A stretch of 64,000 bases of DNA from Leptodontidium sp. MPI-SDFR-AT-0119 (Eukaryota > Ascomycota > Leotiomycetes > Helotiales > Leptodontidiaceae), in NCBI GenBank assembly GCA_020726505.1, contig JAHLEZ010000051.1:62001-126000 (forward strand), read 5' to 3'. The position numbers were made by a program, and so were the translations under genes. The notes beneath the pieces are model-generated. The model ran no database searches. It was not told the DNA's origin and saw only the letters and a program-made list of their open reading frames with translations. Below, in pieces: positions 33,330-44,196 of the stretch; the first letter of the stretch is position 1; the number at the start of each line of letters is the position of its first letter.

Positions 33330-35344
33330 CCCCCAATGTGGCGGCTCGCGTCTCGGGTTTTAGCGTCTTGGCGCGCCAAGGCCTCACCAAAAATCGGGGG
33401 GTATTATCCTTTTGGCTTAATATCTCTATTCTATACTATAATACCGGGCAAAGCAAGTACTGTCTTTACATAAGGTAATATTATAGATTTTATAGCTAAA
33501 GTTAGTCTTTTTCCTACATCTAGATCCCTTTATATTTAGTGGCACGTTAGCCGAAAGCTCCCTTAAAATCCTCCTCTTTATAACCCGGGATATGCCCTCT
33601 TTTACATACACAACACACACTTAAGGCTTCGACTAGCGTTCTAAAAGGTACTCTTCTTCCGGGAGCTTAATTAAAATAAAAGAGCTTGTAAATCTTTTAC
33701 GTTTTAGACAGGCAATAGTAGTAAGTCAGAAATAATACTCTAAAATCTTTGTTCTAAACTTTATCTAGTCAGTCCACTTCTTATTCTCTAGTATAAGAGA
33801 GTAAAAACTAAGCTTATAGGCGTTAATAAGTGCTATATCTTCCCCCCAAGTAACTAGAGACTGCGTATTACTTAACTAACATAGTAATTTAAGAGTATTT
33901 AGTTTCTTAAGTTAGTTCCCTCGATCGACAGCACTTATTTAGTAATTATAAGCGTTCTTATACTTAGGAATCTTAAGCTAGGCTCTAGCGAATCGTTTAA
34001 AGGGTATACGTGAGGTTCTTGCCGCACTAGACGTCTTTAAAGGTCTTTTCTAGAGTCTCTCTACCTTCTTTATAGCATTAAAATATGTCGACATCAAGAG
34101 TACTAAAGCATTGTTTTTCTACGCTACTATATTAATTAGGTTATCCTTAGTAATTACTATATAAAGGGTACCTTAAGGAATTACATCCTTTCTAGTATCT
34201 TCGGCTTTCATTTGTTTATACTTCTTTAAGATACCGGATTTGGCTATACACGTGCTTATAGCACCCCATTTACACTCTCTACTATAACGTAATAACTTAA
34301 TTATTTATAAAGAGGTTATCTAAGTAAATAATATAGCCTTTGCCTTAGTTTAGAAGTCTCGACATTATATATACGACTATAACTGAGGATATATTATCTC
34401 CTAATGCCTAGGGCTAAGGGACCTTCTATAGGCCTAGTTTACCCCTCTCTAGATACTTCTTTTAAGTGCCTTTTCAGTAGAAAACTTAGTCCTAAAAGTA
34501 TCCTTTATCGGCTAAGACTTAAATCTAATATCCCCGATTAATTAACTTACTAAGAATCTTTAAGGTGTTAAAAGAGCGGCCTTAAAAGCGTGACATAGCC
34601 TCGTCGATAGTAATATCCCTTCTAGGAGTTTAGAGCTTTTAAGACATATTCCGGATGTGTGAATTCAAAGTTTCTAACTATAAAAACTATTAGAATATAT
34701 ATCTGGATATTTGTTTTAAGAGTTTACCCTATTAAAGACAGCCTCAAACTTATAGTCTAGATCTACCGTGTAACACCGGAACGTAATATGTAATACCCCT
34801 TACCTTTTTGGGCTTATAACATCTATAACTAGATATAAAGGTAAAGTAATAGTCCTTAGTTTCTAATACTATCTAGCCTTATTCTCTTTATAAATACTGA
34901 TATATATACGTATCTTAAGGTATTTATATACCTTCTCTACAGTTATAAGGTACTAGTCCTACTCTCTAAAATACTTCGGCCGTATCGTTTAATTAATATC
35001 TTTTCGTTAATTTATATTTTAAACAATAATTTCTATTTATTCTCTTAGAAAAAACAGTAGAAATATACCCCAAGCGTTAATAGGTTTAATATCCGAAGGT
35101 AAGTTAACAATTAACTAAAAAGGGGGTAAATCTATAAGTATAAATCCCGTGCCAGTCTTTTCAACTAAGTCTAAGGCCGGCCGAGTAGTCGCAAGATTAA
35201 TAGAATCTAGCACAACATTTTTTAAAGCTTTTAGTGGCATATTTATAGTGCAAAGTTGCGATTAATTTGGTTTGTTTATATACTTTGTTTACACTTCACT
35301 TTGGTGGGGACCCTACCAAGACACTAAAACCCGGGATCTGGGGG
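33330..35344 (-). mobile_element. piggyBac-like element PB2 with transposase pseudogene
   Basis: About 2.0 kb bounded by similar inverted ends: cccccaatgtgg...cgggttttagcgtcttgg at the left, and the inverse of the ccaagacactaaaacccggg...ctggggg end at the right. The minus-strand transposase is of the DDE_1_7/piggyBac family. It reads GTLYIVITKDNLINI, NNALVLLMST, VERL.KRPLKTSS and AVDRGN.LKKLN, then a Cys-rich tail (CRKKTNFSYKIYN, LCKDSTCFARYY) like the piggyBac C-terminal zinc-binding domain. The flanks are ttat and atat rather than two clean TTAA copies, so the exact edges are uncertain. Stops are mostly at Gln/Trp codons. It sits just downstream of the DUF3723 remnant. Confidence 0.8.
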
Positions 35345-35838
35345 ATATACCTCTCCTGAACACTCCCAACCTATTAATTCCGGAAATTACGATCGCGTCG
35401 TCGCTGCCCGCCTGAATTATAGAGAGCCTCTTATTATAGTATAGTAGGACCCCTCGACCGGCGACACTACCACTAAGCTCTTTTCCCTTTTTAAACTCAT
35501 AGAACGATTACAGTAAAGTTCGAAATCGGCTTCAGTCGGAACACTCTATGATTTTATTTTTGACCCATATTTTCTACGGCCCTAACTTTATATGGCTAGC
35601 TTGATATTCGACCCCTACACTCGCTAATGGATATCACGTGGATAACTGCTTGAAAAGTAGCCGATGTCGGCGGAAAAGCTGCTGACTGAGCACGTGCCAA
35701 AACTCGCTAACTTCACCTATTCGGCTGACCGAAGGCAGATTCTGGCTCCTTAATTGTGTCATCCACTTTGTGCTTTTCACGAAATCAGCTTTTGACACCC
35801 ACTAACTGGTTGACCGAAAGAATAATTTAGCCCCTTCA
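35345..35838. other. intergenic region upstream of the HET gene
   Basis: Base composition returns to normal from about 35580. The sequence has repeated short motifs (ctgaccgaaggcag, gttgaccgaaag, ctcggtcaac), which could be regulatory, but no ORF or RNA gene was recognised. Confidence 0.4.
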
Positions 35839-35900
35839 TACACTTGCTTGCAAAATCAGTTTCGCCTTGTTTCCTGGGGAAAAAGTGTGCACGGACCACC
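35839..35900. repeat. left inverted repeat flanking the HET gene
   Basis: Starts TACACTTGCTTGCAAAAT and ends gcacggaccacc. It is an imperfect inverted copy of 38755-38819. Both outer ends carry TA next to CA..(G/T)TCGCTTGCAAAAT-type sequence, as Tc1/mariner-like TIRs do. Confidence 0.6.
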
Positions 35901-36215
35901 TCGGTCAACTTTGAAGCTGACATACTGAGTTGTAAGACGTAATATTATTCAAAGTCGGTGATCCTGCCTCCAGAACAAAGTTCCTTTCCAAGGAATTCCT
36001 CACGCACGGTTTTGCTCCAGCCCCTCTTGCGCCAAGTGTGGCATTGCCGCTAGCGCTGGAGTCGTGAGATGCGACCTTAGCAAGGACTAAATGTGGTGGA
36101 GGCTGTGCAGCGTTGCGGTTGAGAACCGTGAACGGCATAGCAAACATCCCTTCAATTTCTCACAACGAAGTGTATAATCACTACTTTGCTCTATAGATGT
36201 ACAACCGTCTGAACA

Positions 36216-38631
36216 ATGGAGCCTAATTTATCATTATGTGTCATTTGTCTGGGAATTAACGAGAATACCGTTACCGTCAATCGTTCTTCCGCTTTTCCAA
36301 CCGTCTACAAACATCAACCTAGTCTTCTCGCGCTTGAACTGTCGGCCATAAACGGCTGTGTTCTCTGTAAATTGGCTTTTGATGGCCTTCGCAAGAATGA
36401 AGAAGTCTCAGATATTGACCTTCGACTCGCTTTGGCTCTAACAGCTAGTGCAAATTGTTCACTCCCATATGACGAAGAGGGTAAGGCATACGAAATCGCT
36501 ACAACCGATATTTTAAACTTACAGGTGGATGAATCACCTGAACCAATCTACACGGATGAAGATCTCAGCTCCTGTACGCCGCTGTTGTTTACAATCACTG
36601 GTACGATCAAGGATGGCACAGCCCGAATTGTCTGCTTGTCCACTCCACCCCCTTTGGGAAGCTTGCCTGGCCAAATCTTTGTGAGCAGAGGTTCAAAAGA
36701 GCCTTTCCAAACTCTTGATTTTGTTGTATCTGGGAGATCGATTCGAGGAATTCTGCAAAGTCCACTAGAAACCTCTATTCAGGTTTTTACGACAAGAAGT
36801 ATGTTTGACTAGTAGCACAATATCTGAGTCCCTTAAGTATGGAAGCTGACTGATTTCAGACGACCCTCTTGCAGCGTCAATACCTCTACGGCCCATCCCA
36901 AGAGACCCTCTCTCTAAAGGGTCTATTGGAACTATCAATCAATGGTTAGATGATTGTGCTACAAATCATCATTCTTGCAGTTCATATTTGGATATGCAAC
37001 CTTTGCCCACACGGCTCGTCGACGTAGGATCCGCTGATGGTTCAGGACCAGTACATCTTCGTTTGTCTAAGGAAGACGAATGTGGCATCTATGCGGCGCT
37101 TTCATATTGCTGGGGAGCATCTGACCTACCCTTTATCACCACGAACGATTCTTTACATGAGAGAATCAGTCAAATTCCTATTTCCAACCTACCAGCGACA
37201 TTTCTTCATGCTATCCAACTTTGTCGGAGACTGGGAATTCAATATGTGTGGATTGACGCACTCTGCATTATACAAGACGACAAAAACGACTGGCGTATAG
37301 AAGCAGACAGAATGAGTTCTATTTATAGTCGTTCTGCAATAACCTTTTCGGCTACCCTAAGTGTGGATGTCTCTCAAGGATTCCTGAACGATCGGAAGGT
37401 TCCTGAAGTTTGGTTGCCTTGGCATGATTTTAAGGATGCAAAACAAGGCCTGCTACATTTACGTCAACCGAGCCAGGGTTGGTATGACTTATTAGGAGAC
37501 GGAGCGCCTCTGATGAAGCGAGGGTGGACAATGCAAGAACGGCTTCTTGCCCCTCGAGTCCTTCACTTCGGTCAACAAATGTTCTGGGAATGTTGGACAT
37601 GTATGCGTTCTCAAGATCAGAATCCAGGTGAAATGACGGAACAGTTGACTAGGATGGCAAAATTCAACCAAGAAGGGGGAAAGTATAGGCTCAGCGATGC
37701 AGCACGCAATAGGATGGCTAGAAGGCCCCTGCCGCCTATCGAACAGAACTTTCGAATCTTCACCTACTGGTCGAGAATCCTCGCAGACTTCACGCAGCGG
37801 GAGCTCACGGTTTCATCAGACAAGCTCCCTGCGCTTGCAGGACTAGCTAGAAAAGTTCAGCAACAGACTGGTGATATATACTGTGCTGGCCTATGGAGAT
37901 CCTGTTTGCCGGAATTCCTCTTATGGAGCCGCCAAGAATCCAAGTTCTTAAAGAAGTCTCCAGGGTATCGGGCGCCATCATGGAGCTGGGCTTCATTCGA
38001 CGGTAAAGTGGAAAGGTGGAGACCTGAAGGATACTTGCCAGAAAATATGAGTAAAAATAGCCTCATCCAAGTCGGACACGACGATATCAGTATCCTCGAC
38101 GTTTCGGTACTATACAGTCCCGCAGACTCTTTGGGGGAGGTTGAGAGCGGAGAAATCACTTTGAGAGGCTCTATGACAAGCCTCGAGATACTTGGACCAA
38201 ACGTTGACTTTGACCTACCTGACACTGATTTTGTTGAAAGTATGCAAAATGGTTACCCCATTGATGCTCTTCAAACAAAAGATTCGCCAGAAGCCAATGC
38301 CTGGGGATGCTTGTTTGATTGTGAACCTGAGGCTGATCAGAACCAGTTCTGGGCTCTTCAAGTTCATACATCCCTAACTTTCGAAGTCGTCGAAGGCTCC
38401 CAGACATTATTAGGTATGCGTCACGGTGCTTTAATCCTAAGAGAAATAGAGAATCCACATAGTAAGGGCGAGGTGTCAACCTATGAACGGCTTGGGAGGG
38501 CAAGTCTGTCAATTAACAGTAAACAAATTGCGACAAGACTGGGTGTCGCCGGAGGTACACGAATCGACGTTGACGTGCCATGGGAGGCTCATACAAAAAG
38601 GTGGCCGTGCAGGATAATTAAATTGATATAA
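36216..38631 (+). CDS. HET (heterokaryon incompatibility) domain protein, intact, two exons
   Basis: Exons 36216-36798 and 36860-38631 give 784 codons without a stop. The 61-bp intron has a GTATGT donor, a GCTGAC branch point and a TTTCAG acceptor, and its removal joins the two open frames (phase 1). The N-terminus has two CxxC pairs (C8/C11 and C48/C51), common ahead of HET domains and possibly zinc-binding. The HET domain runs from about 270 to 435, with YAALSYCWG (272-280), YVWIDALCIIQD (323-334) and RGWTMQERLLAPRVLHFG (415-432), the three signature blocks. HET domains mediate cell death on non-self recognition during fusion, probably through NADase/TIR-like activity in some members. The C-terminal ~350 residues are not recognisable. 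GC and codon use are normal, unlike the neighbours. Only computed evidence supports the start. Confidence 0.93.
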
Positions 38632-38754
38632 TAGGAGAAAGGAACCATTTGTGTTCCTCTATAGGTAGCCTAGATAATGAGATTTGGCGCCACTCCTAGG
38701 CATACATTGTTCTGCTAACAAGTTGGAAGCCGATTTTGCTAGCAGAATGTCTAA

Positions 38755-38819
38755 GGTGGTCTGTGCTCATGGATTTTTTTTGGCGAAGTAGGACGAAACC
38801 AATTTTGCAAGCGACTGTA
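38755..38819. repeat. right inverted repeat flanking the HET gene
   Basis: Reads ggtggtctgtgctca and ends caattttgcaagcgactgta. It is an inverted partner of 35839-35900, with about 70% matching bases by eye. A weaker copy of the same motif (gattttgctagcagaatgt) lies just upstream at 38732-38750. Confidence 0.6.
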
Positions 38820-39482
38820 GATATAGATATCCAGGTTTTATTATAATACTAAAACGGTATTCTTAGTCTTGTGGCGGCTAGAGCGGGCTATGTCATACAC
38901 TGTCGCCACATAGGCTGATACCTCCTCTAATTAAGCGATCAAGGATCGTGGTTAGCGGCGGTGTAGTTATAGTAATCTCAGTAAAATTGTAATAAAATCT
39001 GTGGCTGCTAAAACGTGTGGCTGCGACGTTTATGGCTGCCCGTGGCGGATCTGCCGGACAATCCCGCTCCTCGACATCCTCCGAGCAGTCTCTCTTTCAG
39101 CGACTATGAATGCTTTTAAAACCGTCCCGTCCCCTTGATCCCACCTGCAGCATCCTTACTACTCTTCGACTTTGTAGAAGCCGATATCTTAACAACAGCG
39201 AACAACTTGTCCTAGAATCCAGCCTGTAAGTAAGTATGTAAGTTTTCCTATATAATAAAGCGTCCTTCGCGTTTTGTCTGCTTTCTCCATGCAAGTGGCT
39301 AGCCAGGGTACGCCACGATACAGCCTCGTCGGCGGCGCCTACGACCACGACAGTATATCCTTCTTACGCTCAATTCTTTAGCGTCCCGATCTTCAAATCG
39401 CAGTACTTAGGCTAATTTGCCGAATTAGTGATATAAGTCGCGCTTACTATAAGATCGCTCGCGAACCTCTAGTATATCTCTT
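38820..39482. other. region upstream of NLR-C
   Basis: Mixed composition with gtggctgc repeats (39000-39050) and a short open stretch with no known domain. It should contain the NLR-C promoter, but the block conserved upstream of NLR-B was not found here. Confidence 0.35.
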
Positions 39483-40283
39483 ATGCGCCTCTTATAACGT
39501 AAACCCACCGGCGAGATCGTCTTTCGCGAACCTATAAGCAGCGATGTCCTTGCCTACGTAATACTCTCTTATATATAGGGAAAGGAGGAAGTTATTTTAG
39601 AGGATATCTAAGTCGGCGCGGGCATAAGCAAGACTATAAGTAAGGCTAAGTAGGAGAAGATATCCCCTTAACTGCCAGAGTTTTGACCCACTGAAGGCCC
39701 CTGTAACGATACCCTAAATTAAGCGACGAATACTAAAATTACAGGCAATCATCCAAATTCAGTGTATTTTACAGTTAATTATTATAATACAACGCAAAAC
39801 AATTATTTACTTTATAAAGGTGGACCTAACATTGTTTACATCCGAATGTAGAAGTGACTCTTCTACTAGATCGGCTAGAATTATTAGCAACTTTAGCTAG
39901 AGCCACTCTTTTAATTGATTTATCTCTAATCCTTCCCCCTTGGCATGTTCGACAGTTTGCTTTCGTCGGCATTTTGACAAGCTCATGGCAATAAAGAGGA
40001 ATTAATAAAGAGGTTCTAAATAGCTCTAAAACCTATCGTTTTCGGGATCTAGGCGCATCTTTTCTTATAGTGATTAATGCTTTAATAAGCTAAAGGCGAA
40101 AATCGTCTTGCGACCTTAATTTAACGTTCTAAAGCTTGTATTCGGAGTATCGACATATTAAATAGCAATTAATAAGAACTACTAAGAGTATATATTAATG
40201 GAGAGCTTAAATTAGGCCTCTTCATAAACGCCTAAGGCCTCTATTATACCCCTGAAGTTAATCCCCTACGTCAATATCTCCTA

Positions 40284-43200
40284 TACAGTCAGTCTCGCTC
40301 AAACACAGTAAATTTTTAAACTTTAAAAAAGTAGGTTTTTTTTCTTATAAAAAGTTACGCTTTAGTATATAAAGCTATTTGGCTTATTTACTTTTTTTAT
40401 TTTACTAAGTAATTAAAAAGTTATAAGCAAATATATCACAAAAAATATTTTTTTTAAAATTTTTAATCCCTTTGTCTTGGCAACGATATAACTTTATAAT
40501 ATTAAGCCCGATTCAGATAAAAGTGGGTCCATTCGAAAGCTAGCAATTAGATCTATAAGATAGATTAGAAAGTTTTATTAAACGTAGAGTTTTAACAATT
40601 AAGGATTATTAGTGTTCCTTAGCTTAATCTTAAGCGAGCTGAAATATCTTCAACTTTCAACGTCAACTCTACCTTATATTATTACTACTACTACTATTAT
40701 CTCAACCACTACTTCCACAACACTTATTATGGCTTCTTTAAAGCGTAATAGAAGCGTTACATTCACTAAATCACCTCCTGGCTCGCCTATTCAGCCAATT
40801 ACAAAGCGACTACGTCAACAAACACCTGAAGCCTCTGGTTCTTTACTTTTACCTTTACGCCCTACAAAGCTTATTACTACTACAACACCTACTACTTTTA
40901 ATAGTAGTCAAGTCGACGAATCAGAGTTTGAGGAAGAAAGAGGGGTTCAAGTGATTAGCGAATTAGAGAGCGAGGATAAAGAAGAAGAAGATAATATAAC
41001 TCAAGCCAACGAGTTTTTAGATCAAGATCTTAAAGAGCTAGGCCCAGATAGGCTAGACAGGGAGGATATCGACGAATCAGATATTAAGAAGGAAGTTACT
41101 AAAGAGTTTAAAACCTCTAAGTACTTTCGTCAGTCAATAATCGACTCAAAGAGTAACTTAACTATCCCACTTAAGAAAGTAATTAATTTACCCACTTTCA
41201 GTAAGTATTTAATATCTTTATATACGTATAATTTAACTAACGTTTAACTTAGAATCCAAAAGCTCTTATAAAAATAAATTAGCCCCTCTTAAAGAGAAAT
41301 CTTCGGCAACTCGCAAACGAGCTAGAGCTACTCAACGAGAGTTAAATCGACAAACTTCGCTTCAAAAAGTCAATAAAACACCCTCTAGCTTAATTAGTTC
41401 TTCGACTATTAAATCAATAACTCAACAACCTCTTTCTACTTTTTTTAAGCCAAAACCTTTATCTTTACCTCCTGAAGAAGAAGATATATTCGAAGATATC
41501 GATTCTAGCGACGATAGCGACGACGACAAAGATTCTGATTTTGACGCTCAAGTAGAGGCTGAATTTAAAGCCGAAGATAACTCTATTAAGTTAGATAATA
41601 TCAACGACGTTAAGTTTCTTAATAGTGGACGAAGGGAGCTTTTATTAGACTCTCTTATTAGCGACGCTATTGATCTTACCTCTAAGTCTCTTATTACGCC
41701 AAGAACTTATAGGGAAGTACTTGATTCGATCAAAAAACAAGTTAACAATAAGCACCTTTCGCTACTCCCTCGCGTACGCTTTGAATATTCGCTTATTCAA
41801 CAATACGTTCAAAATCTCTTGAAAAAGAATCCTCGTAGAAGTAGAATCGAAGCTTCTCTACTTGTCGCCGAAAGTAATCACCCTACCAGAAACGGAAAAA
41901 CCCTTGCCCGAAAGATTAGAGCTTTATATCTCTATTATCGAACCTACGGCTATTTACTAATCGAAACTCGTGGTGGCAAGCAAAAAAATCGCTCTTATCT
42001 TAATAACGAAGACGTATATAAAGCTTGTAGAGCTTAGTTATTAGCTCAAAAGCTAGCTACGGTTACACCAAAAGGATTTCGACACGCCCTTAATACGCAA
42101 ATTATACCTCGGCTACTTGCTTCAGCTAGAAAGCAAAAGAAACCTCTTCTCGGCAATACTACCAGTACACGTAATAAAGCCGGTAAAAAGCCAAAAGAAT
42201 GGAAACCACTTAGTAGAGCTACTACTTATAAATAGTTAAATCGTCTTGGCTTTTACGCTACCAAAGAAAAGAAAGGAGTCTACGTTAACAGCCACGAAAG
42301 AGAAGACGTTATTAAATATCGCCAAAAAGACTTCCTACCACAAATCGCTCTTTACCAATCGTTAACTACGAATTACGAAGAAGACGCTAATAAAGTGTTA
42401 CAACCAATTCTACCAACTCTACCACCGGGGGAGAAAGAGCACGTTATTTATTACCACGACGAAAGTTACTTTCACGCTAAAGACTATTCTACTCGTATTT
42501 AGTTAGACGAGAATTAACAAAAAATGCCTTCTAAAAGCAAAGGAGGCCTTATTCACGTTTCTGACTTTATAAGTCTTGAAGGGAGGCTTACTATTAGTCA
42601 GAAAGATGCTCGGAAAATCATATATCCGGGGGGTCCGCAAAAAGTCGAATATTGGGATACAAAGCAGTTATTAGAGCAAGTGGAAGAAGCTATTGATATA
42701 TTCGAAGAAAAGCACCCTAATAAAGTAGCTGTTTTTATTTTCGACTAATCAAGTGCTCACGCTAGCAAGGGAAGTGGGGCTTTGAACGCTTTTGCTATGA
42801 ATCTTAGAGAAGGGGGAGCTCCTTTACCTCAGAAGGTATTTCAGTTATACCTTCTTATTTAGGAAGTACTAACTCAAATTCTAGGATACATATTTTCCTC
42901 CTGATATTAGCAAAGCTAAGCAAGCTCGTGGGCTAGTTAGCACTATTCAAAAGCTCAATTACAAGGTAGAGAAGGTTATTAAGGTTGAAATTCCTAGTAA
43001 AAAAAAGAGGGTCAAAAAGACGATAATCAAAGAAACACCAAAGGGAATTAAGCAAATTCTCGCAGAGAGAGGGTGTTTACCTACCAGTACGTTATTAACT
43101 GTTAGTTTTAGAATACTTTATTAACTAATTATAAGGAAAAAGCTTCCAATCACCAAGTATACCAGGGAGGCAAAAAAGAGGTGTAATAACCTCCTCTCTT

Positions 43201-44196
43201 GGCCTCCGACTAAGAAGGCTACTTATTGCTTAGCAAGAATTCTAGCCAATCACAAAGACTTCTTTAAGCAAAAGTCAGCTCTAAAAGAGATACTACTAGC
43301 TAAAAGCCATAAGTGTCTCTTTTTACCGAAGTTTCACTGTGAGCTAAACCTAATTGAGATATATTAGGCCTATTATAAAAACCTCTATCGACAGGTTTAG
43401 AAGACTACCTTTAACGACGTATATATCACTTTTTACTTACCCTTTTGATATACTTACTTATATATTCGTTTCTTTTATAGGCTCGAGAAGCTGCTTTTAA
43501 AGCTCTTAATTCTTGTCCTCTTAATACACTTCGAAGGTATATTAATAGAGCTTTACGCTTTATAGACGCTTACCGAAAAGGGCTTAACGTAAAACAAGCA
43601 GCTTAGTGTGTTAAAAAACAAAGCGGCCATAGGTATATTACAGAAACATAGATGAAGGAGTTTGATATAGTACCAGAGGGTAATCCCTTAGAGATAAATC
43701 ACTTGGTTTGATTTCATTGATTGGATTTTATATTTATTTGCTAGCGCGGTAGCTAGCTCAGCAGTTATAAAAGTGCTTTATTCGGAATCTTCTTAAGAGT
43801 CTAGTATTTCTCTCTTTAATTAAGTTAATACTTTTTTCATTTTTATATTATTAGAAGATTGAAATATTTTCAAATAAAGTGGGGCGGACTAATAAAGCCA
43901 GGACTTTTTTTTAATCAAAGACTGTAGAATCATTAATGATGAATTTAGAAAGAAAACTAATTCAAAAATAATCGTTAATAGATTTTAAAAACATAGTTAT
44001 ATAAAAAATAAAATCTCAAAATATTTTAATCCCGCCAAGACCTTACTTATCTAATGATAAATAACTATCCGCTAGCCTGATTAGGATAAAAGTGGGTCCA
44101 TTCGAGCGCTAGAAATTAACTACATAATATAGTTTAGACAGATATTTTATATTACTACTTTTTCAAATTTACCGTGTTTGAGCGAGACTGACTGTA
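40284..44196 (+). mobile_element. IS630/Tc1-mariner-superfamily-like transposon (3.9 kb) nested in PB1
   Basis: Terminal inverted repeats of about 32 bp with one mismatch (tacagtcagtctcgctcaaa at the left and its inverse at the right) are flanked by TA on both sides (40282-40283 and 44197-44198). Inside each end lies a direct repeat of ~42 bp (40509-40551 and 44079-44120, containing gataaaagtgggtccattcg), perhaps a transposase-binding site. One + strand gene fills the interior. At 3.9 kb it is larger than typical Tc1/mariner elements. Confidence 0.9.
40729..43711 (+). pseudogene. DDE transposase of the IS630-type element; four exons, about ten premature stops
   Basis: Start codon ATG 40729 (MASLKRNRSV). 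Predicted introns are 41201-41252 (GTAAGT, CTAAC, TAG), 42836-42884 and 43419-43480. Splicing gives exactly 940 codons with no frameshift. The N-terminus is Ser/Thr-rich, then acidic (DDSDDDKDSDFD). The DDE motifs are all visible: YHDESYFHAKDY (about 42452), VFIFD.SSAHASKGSGALN (about 42734) and FHCELNLIEIY (about 43332). The C-terminus reads RRYINRALRFIDAYRKGL. This matches the large fungal 'DDE superfamily endonuclease' family seen in many asco- and basidiomycete genomes. All internal stops are TAA/TAG where Gln or Trp is expected, so damage is light RIP only. It shows no frame damage, unlike its host elements. Confidence 0.9.

Noticed and set aside
33329..35347. PB2 as a Fot1/pogo element with TA target duplication
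   Set aside because: The size fits, but the minus-strand protein has piggyBac motifs and a piggyBac-type Cys tail.
37857..38512. minus-strand open frames under the HET gene
   Set aside because: Shadows of the real + strand CDS with no domain similarity.
36988..38631. HET domain reading as a separate gene from 36216-36812
   Set aside because: A consensus intron (36799-36859) joins both into one 784-codon frame, and the downstream start would be an internal codon.
40612..40728. upstream extension of the DDE transposase
   Set aside because: It would start at GTG and adds a low-complexity Thr/Ile stretch; the ATG at 40729 is the natural start.
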